Source: Macrotis lagotis (Eukaryota > Chordata > Mammalia > Peramelemorphia > Peramelidae). From it: DNA of 64,000 nt. The stretch covers positions 280,551,067 to 280,615,066 of the forward strand of contig NC_133660.1 in NCBI RefSeq assembly GCF_037893015.1. Direction: 5' to 3'. Shown here piece after piece: positions 33,555 through 45,434 of this stretch (positions within the stretch are counted from its first letter, which is position 1; each line of letters starts with the position of its first letter). The position numbers and the translations under genes are program-made. The notes beneath the pieces are model-generated. The model saw nothing but the letters and a program-made list of their open reading frames with translations. It made no database searches and had not been told where the DNA came from.

Positions 33555-34170
33555 GGCCCCTCCCTTCCTTTCCCACCCCATCACCTCTCACCTATATTAT
33601 TGCAATGCCTCCTGCTTGGTTTTCTTGCCTCCAGTCTCTCCAATCCAATCCATTCTAGGCACTCTTGTCAAAGTAATTTTTCATTAACAATTTTCTGACC
33701 ATGTGACTGCCGTCCTCAGTCAACTCTAATACCTTCCTATTGGCTCCAGGGAAAATATAAACTGTTGAGCTTGTTAAGCCTCCCCAGGCTGGCCCTGCTC
33801 CATCCTTCCAGCATCCTTGTTCTTAAGCCTCCGCCTTTCTCTCAGCACATGCTGCTTTTCTGTCCAACCTCCGTGACTTTGCCCTGACCATTCATGGCCC
33901 CCCTCAGAAAATCTTTCTCTTATGATGCAGTTCAGGTCCCCCCACCAACTGCACCCACTCTCCCTCCCTAACTATTGTAGAGCTAAATCCCTGGGTTTTT
34001 ATTCACTTTTTTCTGGGTACATTTTTCCATCCCCTTGTTGTCTCCCCATTGGAATGTCAGCTCCTTCCAAGTAAGAATTGTTTTGTTCTTTCTCCTTGCT
34101 TCCCCAACACCTACTTCAGATCACAATACACAGTAGGGACTTAATAAAAACTTGATTGAGTTGGTGTCTA
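33555..34170 (+). repeat. L2-like LINE 3' region
   Basis: An ordered series reads 'tattattgcaatgcctcctg', 'atgtgactgccgtcctcagt', 'ccttcctattggctccaggg', 'tctccccattggaatgtcag' and 'cagtagggacttaataaaaa'. That is the usual course of an ancient L2-type 3' half, here about 600 bases in sense orientation. Confidence 0.7.
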
Positions 34171-34374
34171 ATAAATACTTGTTTCATGGAACATTTTCCA
34201 GACCTGGTGCTTGACCATATGTTCCCCATTGCCATACAGGAGATGCAATATTAAGCATCTATCAATTCTTTGAATAGGAGAAGAGTTCACAAGAAATCCT
34301 CTCCTTCAGCTCTGGATACATTTGGTCCCCATCCTATTCAGTCATTGCTCCCACTCCCCCATCTCCAAGTATAT

Positions 34375-35160
34375 CATGTTTTTTCTATTTGTAATTGATA
34401 TTTTATTTTTCCAGTGACACATTATGAACATTTTTCAGCATTCGACCGCATGCATATGATATTTATAACTTACATAATTTCCTTCCACCCTCCCCAGTGG
34501 TGATGCATCTGGTGAATATTGTAGATATACGTTTATGTTTAATATGTTGACTGATTAGTCATTTTCGGGATGAGTAATTAGGATTAAGGGAAAAGAAAGA
34601 AAACCATGGGATAGGAAAGAAAAACAAGAAATGTTTAAAAAGTGAATGTTGTGTTCATTCAGATTCTGTAGGTTTTTTATATTGTTTCATTTTGTTTTTC
34701 TTCTGAGGATAGCCTTGCCCTTAGCCAGTCTCCTAGGGTTGTCCTAGGACTCTGATCTGCTGAGAGGAGCTGCATTCAACAAGGCCGATCAATTCACAAT
34801 GTTATTGTTCATGTGGATGACGTTCTCTTGGTTCTGCTCCCTTTGCTCAGCATCAGTTCATGTAATTCATCTCATGATTCTCTAGAGTCGGACATTTATG
34901 ATGTCTTATAAAACAGTAGTACTCCATAACATTCATGTACTATGACTTGTTCAGCCATTCCCCACTGGATGGGCATCCCCTCAATGTCCAGTTCTTTGCT
35001 GCTATAAAAAGAACTGCTGCAAATATTTTGGAACACAATTGTTTTTCAGGGCTGTTGTTTTTTTAAATCATTTTTTTGGAGGCAAGTGGGATTAAATGGC
35101 TTCACACAGCTGGACTTGTACTCAGACCCTCTTGACTCCAGGACCACCTAGCTGCCCCCT
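34375..35160 (-). repeat. Antisense L1 3' end with SINE fragment
   Basis: L1 blocks include 'ggttctgctccctttgctca', 'gcatcagttcatgtaattca' and 'cttgttcagccattccccac'. A partial antisense SINE ends it at about 35055-35160 ('ctccaggaccacctagctgc'). No intact frame. Confidence 0.75.
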
Positions 35161-35164
35161 CTAG

Positions 35165-36300
35165 GTTATTTAAAAAAATAACTTGCCCTAAAACTTTTAT
35201 GAGCTGAAAAGTTACTTATAAACATAGTTAAAAAAAAAGCCAGGAAAGCTAAGGAAGGGAAGAAAAGGGAGACTGCCAAGACTGCTGAGATTACAGAGCA
35301 GTAATAACGACCTTAAAGTAGGATGGCAGTACACCTGGGCCAAAGCCTCCTCTGGCCAAGGGTTCAAAGAGTTTCAGGCTTGCCCCAGGAACTGGATCTT
35401 CTATCCAGGACATCAGTAGTAGAAGGGTGGTATCTGTAGTTCTAAAGTCAGGATTTTTTTTTTACTGCATTGCTTTGAAGCTTCAGTCCTAGTTTCCTAT
35501 CTTGTCTCCCCAAAGCCCCTACCTTCCAGTCTTCTTGCCCTAACACCATCCAACATTTTTTCCTCTTACAAAGGATTTAAAGGTGTGGCTCAGAAAGGTT
35601 AAGTCACTTGTTTGAGGTCACACAGCAAGAGACATTCCTGTGCTGTTTTCTCTCCCTCTTGTAGTATCTCTACTTCCCAATGCTCCCATATCCATTAGCC
35701 CCAATACCTCCCTTGGCCCTTGTCTTTTCCCTTTCATATCTGCCCTCACTCCTCACTCTCTCTTCTCATGCCTCGCCCACTCTGGTGATAGGGTAGAGGT
35801 AAGGAGGCTGTGTACTAATCAGGTGAAATAAATAAATTCTAGACTCAGTTTATCCTCAACCTCCCCAGGACCCACTCATTCCACTGGGAAGGGCCTGCTG
35901 GTTACTATTGCCTTCCCATTTACTGGGAGATTTCCTTGATCTGAAGGATTTTTTTACCTTCTTAGATGGATAAGATGGGCCTGAGGACCCAAGCACCCCC
36001 TACTCTGCCCTTCTCCATCCTAGAAGCCAGCTCTTTAGTCCAGCAGATATAGGAGGGGGAAACCTCTTTGGTTCTGGCTGCCTCTGACACTGCTGATCCA
36101 GGACCTAAGGGCTTCCTGTTAAGTTTCCCTCCATCTAATTCAGTCTCTGAGATATAGAAACCAGCAAATGTACTCTTCCCTAACTGAAGTCTTAGCTTGG
36201 CTTCTCTGAAAGAGAACCTGTCCTGGAGACCTGGAATTAGCCTCCTCTGTCTTTTTTAATTGAAATACTCCCAGGAATCAACTGGGCAGTGCGATCACCC
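35165..36300. other. CPT1A: Intron 1 segment, little recognised
   Basis: No exon or well-preserved repeat. A short antisense MIR-like piece may lie near 35580-35630 ('aggttaagtcacttgtttga'). Confidence 0.4.
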
Positions 36301-36309
36301 AAAAAACAG

Positions 36310-37110
36310 AAAATTATCTTTTTATTGATATTTTATTCTCTTTTTTTCCAGTTACAAGTTATGGAAGTTTTTCAGCATTCACCTACTTGCATTTATAAGT
36401 AACAGTTTTCTCCCATCCTTCCTTCCCACCCACCCCTCCCTTTGGTGGTGAACAATGTCAGTTGGTAAAAGATGTGTATACTTTTGTATTTAACATATTT
36501 ACATATTAGTCATTTTGTGTAAGGAACTAAGATTAGGGGAAAAGAAAGTCATGAGATAGGAAGGAAAAAGAGAAGAGAAGTTTTTAAAACGTGAACATAG
36601 TATCCATTCAGATTCCGTGGGCTTTTCGTTTTGTTTTGCTTTTTCTTCAGGATGTCCATAAAGAACTCCCAGGGTTGTCCTAGATCTCTGAACTATGATG
36701 GAGCGGCAGCCATCAACTCTCAATGTTGTTGTTAATGTGAATGATATTCTCTGGGTTCTGCTCTCTTCACTTAACACCAGTTCATGTTTCCTTGCTTCTC
36801 CAAAGTCTGACCTTTAGTGATTTTTTTCTTTTTTCTTTTTGCAAGGCAATGGGGTTAAGTGACTTGCCCAAGATCACACAGCTAGGCAATTATTAAGTGT
36901 CTGAGGTTGAATTTGAACTCAAGTCCTCCAGGGCTGGTGCTCTATCCACTATACCATCTAGCTGCCCCTCATTCATGGTTTCTTCTAGAGCAATAATACT
37001 CCATAACATTCATAAACCATAATTTGTTTGACCATTCCCCCAAATGATGGGCATTCCCTCAATTTCCAATTCTTTGCCAATGCAAAAAGAGCTACTATAA
37101 ATAGAATATC
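36310..37110 (-). repeat. Antisense L1 3' end, interrupted by a SINE
   Basis: It starts 'tttttattgatattttattc' and runs through 'aatgatattctctgggttct' to the target 'tccaaagtctgacctttagt'. An antisense SINE (36820-36968) then interrupts it. The L1 resumes with 'catggtttcttctagagcaa' and 'caatttccaattctttgcca'. It closely parallels the copy at 34.4-35.1 kb and is probably the same L1 subfamily. Confidence 0.8.
36820..36968 (-). repeat. tRNA-derived SINE, antisense, within L1
   Basis: 'gcaaggcaatggggttaagt', 'gatcacacagctaggcaatt', 'gctctatccactataccatc', ending 'agctgcccc'. The body is nearly complete. Confidence 0.9.
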
Positions 37111-37114
37111 ATCT

Positions 37115-38155
37115 TTGAAATTAGGCCATTCCTAGGTGATAGTGCTACTCCTGATGCCCTCTGACGCAAGACTGAACCCATACTTGATCCATGCACATCC
37201 TCACCTCATTCCCTTATGAACTTGCCAAGTTAGGGGCCGGGGAGCAGCAGCTTCGTGGCTTCCAGAAACTGGAGGGCATGGTGATCGGGTGAAATAAAGA
37301 AATACTATACTCAAGTTATCCTCAACCTCCACTCTGCCCATTCATTCCACTTGGAAGGGTCTGTTAGTTACCAGCGGGTTGTAACAGGAGGCAAAATTGG
37401 CCCAAGCTTAGAGTGACTTGTGTAATTCTTATGAGACTAACTGAGCACATAAATCATTTTAAGGTATTGGCACTGGTTGAGTTGTGTTTTTTAGTGCTTG
37501 TGGTCTCCCTGCCAGCTATCATGGATTTACGGCCTGTTGCAACAGCAACCTCAGTTTATATATCTCTAATCTATTCATTCAAATAGATGGAGATAGGGAC
37601 CTATGGTCTCATTGGAAGACAAAGCAAGGAAACCCATCCCAGCAGTGCAGGCTGGTGCCTTTGATCCACCAACAAGCATTTTTTATGTCCCCAGCAAGAA
37701 GCCACCCTTGTACACTCACCACTTTCCTGGTGCTTTCGCCCCATGACCTATCTCCAGTTCTTCCTCTATAGAGTCACCATGTTGTTTTTCCTAAAGGGCA
37801 ACTCTGATCATTTCACCCCCCCTCCCACTGAGTAACTCCAGTGGTTCCCTGTTATTGCTACAATAAAATATTATTTCATATTTATCTCATGTTTTTAAAA
37901 ATGTATATTTATACACTTTTATAATATATATACTTAGTATAATGGCTTCTGAACATAGTCATAGTAAATAATAATTATTAAACAATGACACTATAGAGCA
38001 ACACAGTGTACTCAGAACTAGGCACGCAAATAAAAAAAAAGACACGAAGCTTGCTATTTAATGGGAGAAGACAATACGGATACAAAAACATAACTGATGA
38101 ATAAATTAATGTACACATAGAGAAGGCTCAATTTTTTCTTCCCAAGAAGTGTGTA
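37115..38155. other. CPT1A: Intron 1 segment with an L2-like relic
   Basis: Bases from about 37690 to 37865 read like an L2-type fragment ('cccatgacctatctccagtt', 'caactctgatcatttcaccc'). The rest, including an AT-rich part at 37870-38000, has nothing recognised. Confidence 0.45.
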
Positions 38156-38157
38156 CA

Positions 38158-38312
38158 GGGGGGCAGCTAGGTGGCGCAGTGGATAGAGCACCGGCCCTGC
38201 AGTCAGGAGTACCGGAGTTCAAATCCGGCCTCAGACACTTAATAATTACCTAGCTGTGTGGCCTTGGGCAAGCCACTTAATCCCACTGCCTAGAAAAAAC
38301 TAAAAAAAAAAT
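38158..38312 (+). repeat. tRNA-derived SINE, sense, well preserved
   Basis: Among the best-kept copies: 'gggcagctaggtggcgcagt', 'gatagagcaccggccctgca', 'gttcaaatccggcctcagac', 'ttaataattacctagctgtg', 'gtggccttgggcaagccact', A-tail. The retained CpGs (GGCGCAG, ACCGGC, TCCGGCC) suggest it is young. Confidence 0.95.
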
Positions 38313-38711
38313 GTGTACAAATAAAATACTTTGGAGATGCCAAACCCAGGGCCCTCCCTGCAAGGATATGTCTGAGGTGGACTTGATGGCAGGCTTTCCA
38401 GACTCCCAGGTTGGCTCCTACCCCCCCAAACTTCACTCCATAAAAATCTTAGGGCTATAGATAGCAGATGCTTTTATAGAAGAGATAATTATAAGAAAGA
38501 AAATTCCCTGATCAGAAATGAAGAAATCAGAAAAGAAGGGAAGGATACTTGATTCTAATTGCAATTCCTTAAGAGAGAGATTTTGGTAGAGTGATGTGAT
38601 ATCAAGGGTCATTCCAGAAATAGTTCTGTGCCCATCACTATGAAGGCACCACTGAGGCACTTTTAGAGCAAGATAGAGTTGTGTTGTGTTGGGGTCCTCC
38701 CCGCCAAGGTC

Positions 38712-38968
38712 ACCCCTGTTGTTGTTCATGTCTTTCAGTCACATCTGACTCTTCTTAACCACTGTTGGGGTTTTCTTGTCAGAGACATAGGAGGGGCTTG
38801 CTATTGCCTTCTCCAGCTCATTTTACTGATGAGGAAACTGCGGCAAACAGGGTTAGATGTCTTCTCCAGGGTCACACAGCTAGCAAGTGTCTGAGGCAAG
38901 ATCTGAACTGAGGAAGAGTTTTCCCGACACCAGTCCTAGTACTCTATCCACTGCACCTAGCTGCCCAG
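38712..38968 (-). repeat. Second SINE family (MIR/CORE-type), antisense
   Basis: On +: 'gttgttgttcatgtctttca', 'ccactgttggggttttcttg', 'cagctcattttactgatgag', 'gaggaaactgcggcaaacag', 'gggtcacacagctagcaagt', 'actctatccactgcacctag'. It is longer than the common short SINE and shares only its tRNA-like end. Confidence 0.8.
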
Positions 38969-39589
38969 GTTACCCTGCAGTCGGTTTTTAAAGTCTCATA
39001 TTTGGATAGAGTGTCTCTCCTGTCAGAATGTCCTCTCTCTGAAGGCCTGGCACCTTGTAGGTGATCAATCAGTGTTATGTGAATGACTAATACTCAAGGG
39101 CCTGGCTTGCAAATCCTATATTTGCTAGAATGGGGCCTTTCGTGTTGCTTCTCCTCCCTGCCCCCACCCAACTTGTCTCCTGGCATGAGGAAATAAATCT
39201 GAAAAATGATCATTTTGCTTTACAAGGGCCTCTCCCTTACTCCTTCAGGTGTCATATGTCTGACTCAGCATTGGATGCTGAGGGGACTAGCAAATTGTCA
39301 ATAGCTTTCTGCCTCACAGGAAAATGAGTTTGCAGGCCTTAAGGATTATTTACCTAATTATGGGAAGGATTTTATAATGTGTAGATCATCGAATTTGGAA
39401 ACAGTGCTTTGGATAAAAAGTTATTGATTGGGGTAGGATAGAAGGATGTAAGGATGAAGACAGGATTAAGAAAATAGAAGATGCTCTGGGTTGTTTTTGG
39501 GGGGGGGGGGGCTAAGACATCAGTCCTAAAGAGTAGGTGCCACTCTTTGTGAAATGCTTAACAAACAATGGATGCTTCTGAAGAACCAC

Positions 39590-39730
39590 TATTCTTTTTT
39601 TTTTGGCAAGGCAATGGGGTTAAATGACTTGCCCAAGGTCACACAGCTAGGTCATTATTAAGTCTCTAAGGTCATATTTGAAATTAGGTCCTCCTGATCT
39701 AAGGCCGGTGCTCTATCCACCGTGCCACTA
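39590..39730 (-). repeat. tRNA-derived SINE, antisense
   Basis: T-run, then 'ggcaaggcaatggggttaaa', 'cccaaggtcacacagctagg', 'ggtgctctatccaccgtgcc'. The outer head is missing. Confidence 0.9.
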
Positions 39731-39734
39731 TTCT

Positions 39735-41110
39735 TGTCCTTTAATTGTCATGGAGAATGGTGGGTTTAGTGAGAACCTACTCAAAAGAGGACCAGGTCTG
39801 GCAGGGTCCTGACCTATTCAAGAAGACCCATCAATGGGCTCTCAAAATCTCATCTTCCTCATTTAGAAAACTAGAAGTGGTTGTTCTCGATGACCCAAGG
39901 AAAGGCTGCTGGAGGACTCTCAACATTGTGTGTCTATTTTTGTTTCTAGAGCCAAGCCACAGGTTGGGCAGATGGGATTCCCTCCGACTGACATCTTCTT
40001 CTTATGTTTTTGGAGCCATGCTTTGTTGGGGGAGGGGGGAGGGAGACTGGTCAAAAGGTGCATCACCATGAAAATGACATCCCTATGGGGGGACTGTAAG
40101 CAGAAGACTTAAGGAGGAGTCCCTGACCCCAAAGAATTTGTATACTATTCTTTAAATAAAATAAATATATAAATACGTTTTAAAGAATCAAATGCATTAA
40201 AAGTGAAAAGTTAAATACTAGTCCCCGTGCTTTAAGGTCATCGATCTTGAAGTAAAGACTTAAGAAAAATAGGAGATGGGAGCATCTAGATGGGAGTCAG
40301 GAGTAACTGAGTTCAAATCCGGCCTCAGACACTTAGTAATTACCTAGCTGTGTGGCCTTGGGCAAGCCACTTAACCCCACTGCCTTGCAAAAACTGAAAA
40401 AAAAAAAAAGAAAAAAGAAAAATAGGACATGATGAATTCAGAAGATAAAGCCTTGGAGGAGGTGAAGGAAGGGACCCACCCAGAGTGAAAGAGAACACAA
40501 GAGAATGTGAGCTAAAGCCCATAAAAATGGGAGAAAAAAGTTTGTGTAGAAGAAATTCACAACAACCTCACCACCACCCTGGATTATTTTTTATTATTAT
40601 TAAGTTCTGTTTCTATCCATATTTTACAGCTGAGGAAACTGAGGCAGAGAGGTTAAGTGACTTACCCAGAGTCCCAGCTAGAAGGTGGCAAATGTCTGAG
40701 GGGGATTGATCTTGGGGATCCAATATGGCAATGCCTGTAAAATACTTAATCAAGTTGAAGGTTTGTATTGTTAATGAATATTCATCTAAAAGTTGCCAAC
40801 TCTAGCCTCATGCTCCCTTGAAGCTTGGGATCATTTAATAGCAGGGAAATAATCTACAATAAGTTATGTCAACAAGAGAAAAAAGAAAGACAGGAAGATC
40901 ATCTAATTATATGTAGAGAGAGGAGGCCTTGGATTAAAAAAAAAAAAAAAAAGACAACCAGTATCCTCTCATAGGAAAGAGGCCTGGGTTTGGAATCACA
41001 GATGCTGAATTTGGATCCCTGGGTATCAGTTTCCTCAAACACAAATTGAAGGCGCTGACCTGGGCATCCCCTAAGATTCCTTTCATCTTTTTTGACCCAC
41101 TGCAATCATA
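39735..41110. other. CPT1A: Intron 1 segment with one SINE and a MIR-like relic
   Basis: Contains a 5'-truncated sense SINE at about 40276-40415 and an antisense MIR-like piece at about 40610-40690 ('cagctgaggaaactgaggca'). Nothing else was recognised. The 108-residue plus frame at 39745-40071 has no domain. Confidence 0.5.
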
Positions 41111-41281
41111 GCAAGCCCCATCCTAATCACAATTATTCTCTCCAGCTTCTCCTGTCTAGAGCTCCCTTTGAATATATTTATTTAATGTTGTCTCCCCCCA
41201 TTAGGTTGTGAGTTCTCTGAAAGCAGGGACTGACTTTTGCCCCTTTTTGTAAAAGCACAGAGAAGGCCCTCAAACCCTCAG

Positions 41282-41909
41282 ATTTGTTGACATAGACGTC
41301 ATTTATTTTGGGGTATCAGCTTGCAGTTCGGAACATAGCTCACAAGGCTGTAGTTGGGTGAAGGGTAGCAATGAATCTGGATCATAAAAGGAGAGGGATT
41401 CTGTGAGGCAATGGGAGGAAAGAGAGCTTCCTAAGCATAGAGGGCCACCTGGACAAAGGCCCAGCAACAGGAAATTAGTATTATGGACAAGCTATAGAGA
41501 AAAGGCGATTTTGGTTGAATAATGGCATATGGAGGAGGGGGTCACATATCATACTAAACAGAGAACGTTCTATTTGATCTAGAAACAGTCAGGCGCCATT
41601 GAAGTGTATTGAATAGGGGAGACACATGGGTCAGACCTCTCTGCCTTTGCCCAGGCTGTGCCCAGGTCTGGAGCACCTTCCTTCCTCATCTAGTTTCCTC
41701 TTCATGAGATCTAAATGATTCCTTTATCTAAATGATTCTCCTTATCTGTGGAGGCACCATTTCCCAGAAGTCAGGGACAGTTCTGTCTTTGACTCTCCCT
41801 CCCCATTGCCTGCCATTATTGAAGTACCTGCTTGTTTGGGTGAGAGCCTCAGTTTCTTCTTCATCTGTAAACTGGAAATGATGCCTTTGGTACTTACTGC
41901 CTCCTCCAC
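41282..41909. repeat. Local direct duplication B, copy 1
   Basis: About 628 bases recur at 43043-43675 in the same orientation, from 'atttgttgacatag' to 'tactgcctcctcca', at roughly 90% identity by eye. The segment includes ancient LINE-like sequence ('gggccacctggacaaaggcc', 'acatgggtcagacctctctg'). The shared order over its full length points to a local duplication. Confidence 0.8.
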
Positions 41910-42040
41910 TGGGGTAATACTGTGTATAAAGAGATTGGCCAGAGTCCCGTAGCTAGTAATTTCTGAAACTGGATTAAACTCAGGTCTTCCTGATTCTAGG
42001 CCTAGTTCTCTATCCATGGTACTACCTAGCGTAATCCAAA
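41910..42040 (-). repeat. MIR/SINE-like relic, antisense
   Basis: 'agagtcccgtagctagtaat', 'ctggattaaactcaggtctt', 'gttctctatccatggtacta' reads as an antisense SINE head. It lies directly after copy 1 of duplication B and is absent after copy 2. Confidence 0.6.
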
Positions 42041-42199
42041 CTGGCTAAACAAGTAACCCAAATAAGGACAGAACATAGCCAGAGACAAGAGCTGACCGTC
42101 AGAGCAAACCTGCTAGGCTTTTAGAGAAGAGACTCTTGGATCCAGTCTTGGCTTTTGCCCTTGAAGGTGTGTGGTGTGTGTGTAAGTTATATAAGACTT

Positions 42200-43042
42200 G
42201 ACCAAGCATAGACCAACATTTCACAAGATAGGTATATCAAGAGAGGTCAAAATGGGTACGTGATTTAGACACACAGAATGATATCATAAACAAATTAGGG
42301 GAACATGGAATAGTTTACCTATGATCTATGGATAAGGAAAGAGTTTATGATCAGGTGAGAAATAGAGATCACAGGAGGTAACATGGATAATTTTCATTAC
42401 ATTAATTAAAGTTTTGTGGAACAAGCACAACCATTACAGCCTAAATTAAAAGGGAAGCAGGAAACTGGGGGGGGGATTTTTATAGCTATTTCTTTGATAA
42501 AAACTTCATTTCTTAAACATGTCTAGAGAACTGCATTGAATTTATAAAAATGAGAGTCATTCCCCAACCGATAAATAGTCAAAGGAAATGAACAGGCTGT
42601 TTTCAGAAGAAGAAATCAAAGCTATCCATAGTGACATAAAAAATGCTCTAAATCACTATTGTTTAGAAAAATGCAAAATAAAGCAACTGAGGTATCACCT
42701 TACACTAATCAGATTGGCTAATATGAAGAAAAGGGAAATGACTAATATTCGAGGGGATGTGGAAAAGCAGGGGACATTATTGTACAGTTGGTGAAATTAT
42801 GAATTGATCCAACCATTCTGGAGAGCAATTTAGAACTATACCCAAAGGGTTATAGAACTGTACATACTCTTTGACTCAGCAATGCTAAGTTTGTATCCCA
42901 AAGAAATAAAAGGAAAAGGACCTATTTGTATAAAAATATTCATAGCAGTGCTTTTTCTGGTAGTAAATAATTGGAAACTCAGGAGATGCCCATCAGTTGA
43001 AGAATGGTTGAACAACTTGTGGTGTAGGGTTGTGATCATCAA
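42200..43042 (+). repeat. Sense L1 ORF2 3' fragment
   Basis: Blocks match the L1 ORF2 C-terminal coding region: 'gaaatgaacaggctgttttc', 'gaggtatcaccttacactaa', 'gattggctaatatgaagaaa', 'aggggatgtggaaaagcagg', 'gatgcccatcagttgaagaa'. A 68-residue remnant frame (42588-42794) carries this. It stops at about 43035 without the 3' UTR or poly-A, directly against copy 2 of duplication B. Confidence 0.8.
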
Positions 43043-43675
43043 ATTTGTTGACATAGAAGTCATTTATTTTTGAGTATCACCTTGCAGTTTGGAGCATAGC
43101 TCACAAGTCTCTAGTTGGGTGAAAGGTAGCAATTAATCTGGATCATGAAAGGAGAGGGATTCTGTAAGGCAGTGCTAAGGAGGAAGGAGTGCTTTCTAAG
43201 CATAGAGGGCCACCTGGACAAAAGTCCAGCAATGAGAAATTAGTATTGTGTACAAGCAATAGAGAAAAGACCATTTTGAGTAAATAATGACATATGGAGA
43301 AGGGGGTCATATTTCCCATGGCTGCTAAACAGAGGAGGTTCTATTTGATCCAGAAACAATCAGGAGTCATTGGAGTTTATTAAGTAGGGGAGAGACATGG
43401 GTCAGACCTCTCTGCCTTTGCCCAGGCTGTGCCCGGGTCTGGAGCACCTTCCTTCCTCATCTAGTTTCCTCTTCATGAGATCTAAATGATTCCCTCTGTA
43501 TCTCCTTATCTGTGGAGGCACCATTTCCCAGAAGTCAGGGACAGTTTTGTCTTTGTCTCTACCTCCCCAGTGCCTGCCATTATTGAAGTACCTGCTTGTT
43601 TGAGTGAGAGCCTCAATTTTTTCGTCTTCAGCTGTAAATTGGAGATGATACCTTTGGTACTTACTGCCTCCTCCA
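43043..43675. repeat. Local direct duplication B, copy 2
   Basis: Partner of 41282-41909, about 1.76 kb downstream. Small indels relative to copy 1 include a missing 'cctttatctaaatgattc'-like stretch near 43490. The homology ends at a T-run near 43675. Confidence 0.8.
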
Positions 43676-43679
43676 TTTT

Positions 43680-45430
43680 TTTTGCAATGTGTAGATGTCA
43701 CTGTTATTAGTGGGAGTCACTCATTCCGTGTTCTAGGTCAGGAATGGCATGTTTGAAAGTGGTGGTTGGACTTGGAGAAGGAATGGTCAGTTAGAAGGCA
43801 ATTGTTGGTGTCTGACTTAAGTGGAAGAAGACCTGGAGATGAGCAGCTATATAATAAGGAAGGAGCAGGGCCAAGAGAAGGGCCCAAATGTGAATTACCA
43901 GGAGGTGTTAACAGCGGGTTGGAGGTAGGGCTTGGGCACTGGACTACCATGTTGTTCAGTGCCAGTTGGGTGATGGACCAAGTTTGAGGGGCAAGGTCAG
44001 ATGGAACCAGTGGAGTTTGTAAACATTTGATTTTCATATATTAGCAGAAAGTCTCAGTGGGCACCAGTGTTAAAGAGTCCAGGACATATCTGTGTGATTT
44101 CCCTGGGTCAAGGAACTCCCAGAGGCAGAGAGCCCCTTCACTAAATCAGACTTGACCAGTCACACAGACAGTAAAGGTGTCATAGTGGCCCCTTTAACTT
44201 GGGTCTTCCTGGTTTTGAGGCTGACTCTGTCCAATAGGCATGAGTAAACCCTACTTCAGACACGACTTTTCTGTATTTAATTAATGTCAACTGACCATCC
44301 ATGGGAGTGGAGCCCAAGATCCGAGGGTGGGAGGGTAAGAGAGACTCATGAAGGAAATAGAGGTGGAGACTAGTCAAAGGGTACATCAGTGTAAAAATAT
44401 TGGCATGAAAACCAAGAACGTGATGCCAAACACAAGTGAGAAAAACTCATTGACCTTAGAAATGAGAAGGAAATGGTAAGGAGAAAGGGCATGAGGAGGT
44501 GTGGACTGCTGAGGTGCTTGACCTTGATCTCATTAAGTTAATCTGTTGGATCCACTCACTGAGGGCTGAGCATTCTCTGTGACCCAGTAGCTGTTTATCT
44601 CATCAGAATACTTTTCATTCACGTCTGCCATGAAGCATATCTGTCTGCCACTGCTGCCCGGACTGAGGACGATTATCAAATAATTTACTAAATGAGGATC
44701 ATTTAAAATAACATAATTGAGATTTATATTATATGCCTAAAAGATGTCATTATCTCATTTGATCCTTACACTTAGTATCTCGGAGATGATTATTAATCAC
44801 ATTTTACAGCTGAAGAAACTGACCCTCAGGGAACCTTCCTCTTTTCAAGTAATCTTACATTTTCTTTTCCGTGTAAAAGTTGGATATCTCCATTGACTAT
44901 AGACTTTCTAAGAGCAGGAAAAATGTTTTGTGCTTTGTAATTGCTTGCTCCTACTTGGTTGAACCGCATTAAAGTCTCTCTAGCAACCAGGTGGGTGGTG
45001 GTTGGCAGTGGGGTGGGGGTAGGGGCTGCTTTCTTTTGAACCCATCCTTCCTCACTAGCAGAAAGGAAAGCAGAAGTCCTTCTCCTCTCCTTCAAGGCCA
45101 TTGGTTTGGTTTGAGAGCTCCTCTCCCAAGGAGGGCATCTTCCCCCTCAGGTCCAGAGTGTAGCCCGTCCCAGGGCAACAGTCACCACTGGAGTCAGGGC
45201 TCCCTTGTAGCTAAGCAGGGAATGCGGGAGGATGACTTGTCCGTTCTAGCGCCCCCTACGTGTGTTTGTCCTCTGCGATGTAGAAAGACTGGTGGAGCAC
45301 AGAAGCAATGGTTAAATACTAGCTAGCCTCATCACATTTTATTGTTGTGATTCCTGCCTCACTTTTACGGCAGCACAATAAAAGGCGGGGCACCGTCATC
45401 AGCGTTATTTAATGCAGTAAATGTTTATTA
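43680..45430. other. CPT1A: Intron 1 segment, largely unassigned
   Basis: Bases from about 43740 to 44000 may be old LINE interior. A short antisense MIR-like piece lies near 44795-44835. No exon was recognised, and the 99- and 111-residue frames have no domain. Confidence 0.4.
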
Positions 45431-45434
45431 GAGG

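Noticed and set aside
38158..38240. A tRNA-like sequence with box A and box B
   Set aside because: It is the head of the common SINE. The rest does not fold to a tRNA with acceptor stem, and the same sequence recurs many times.
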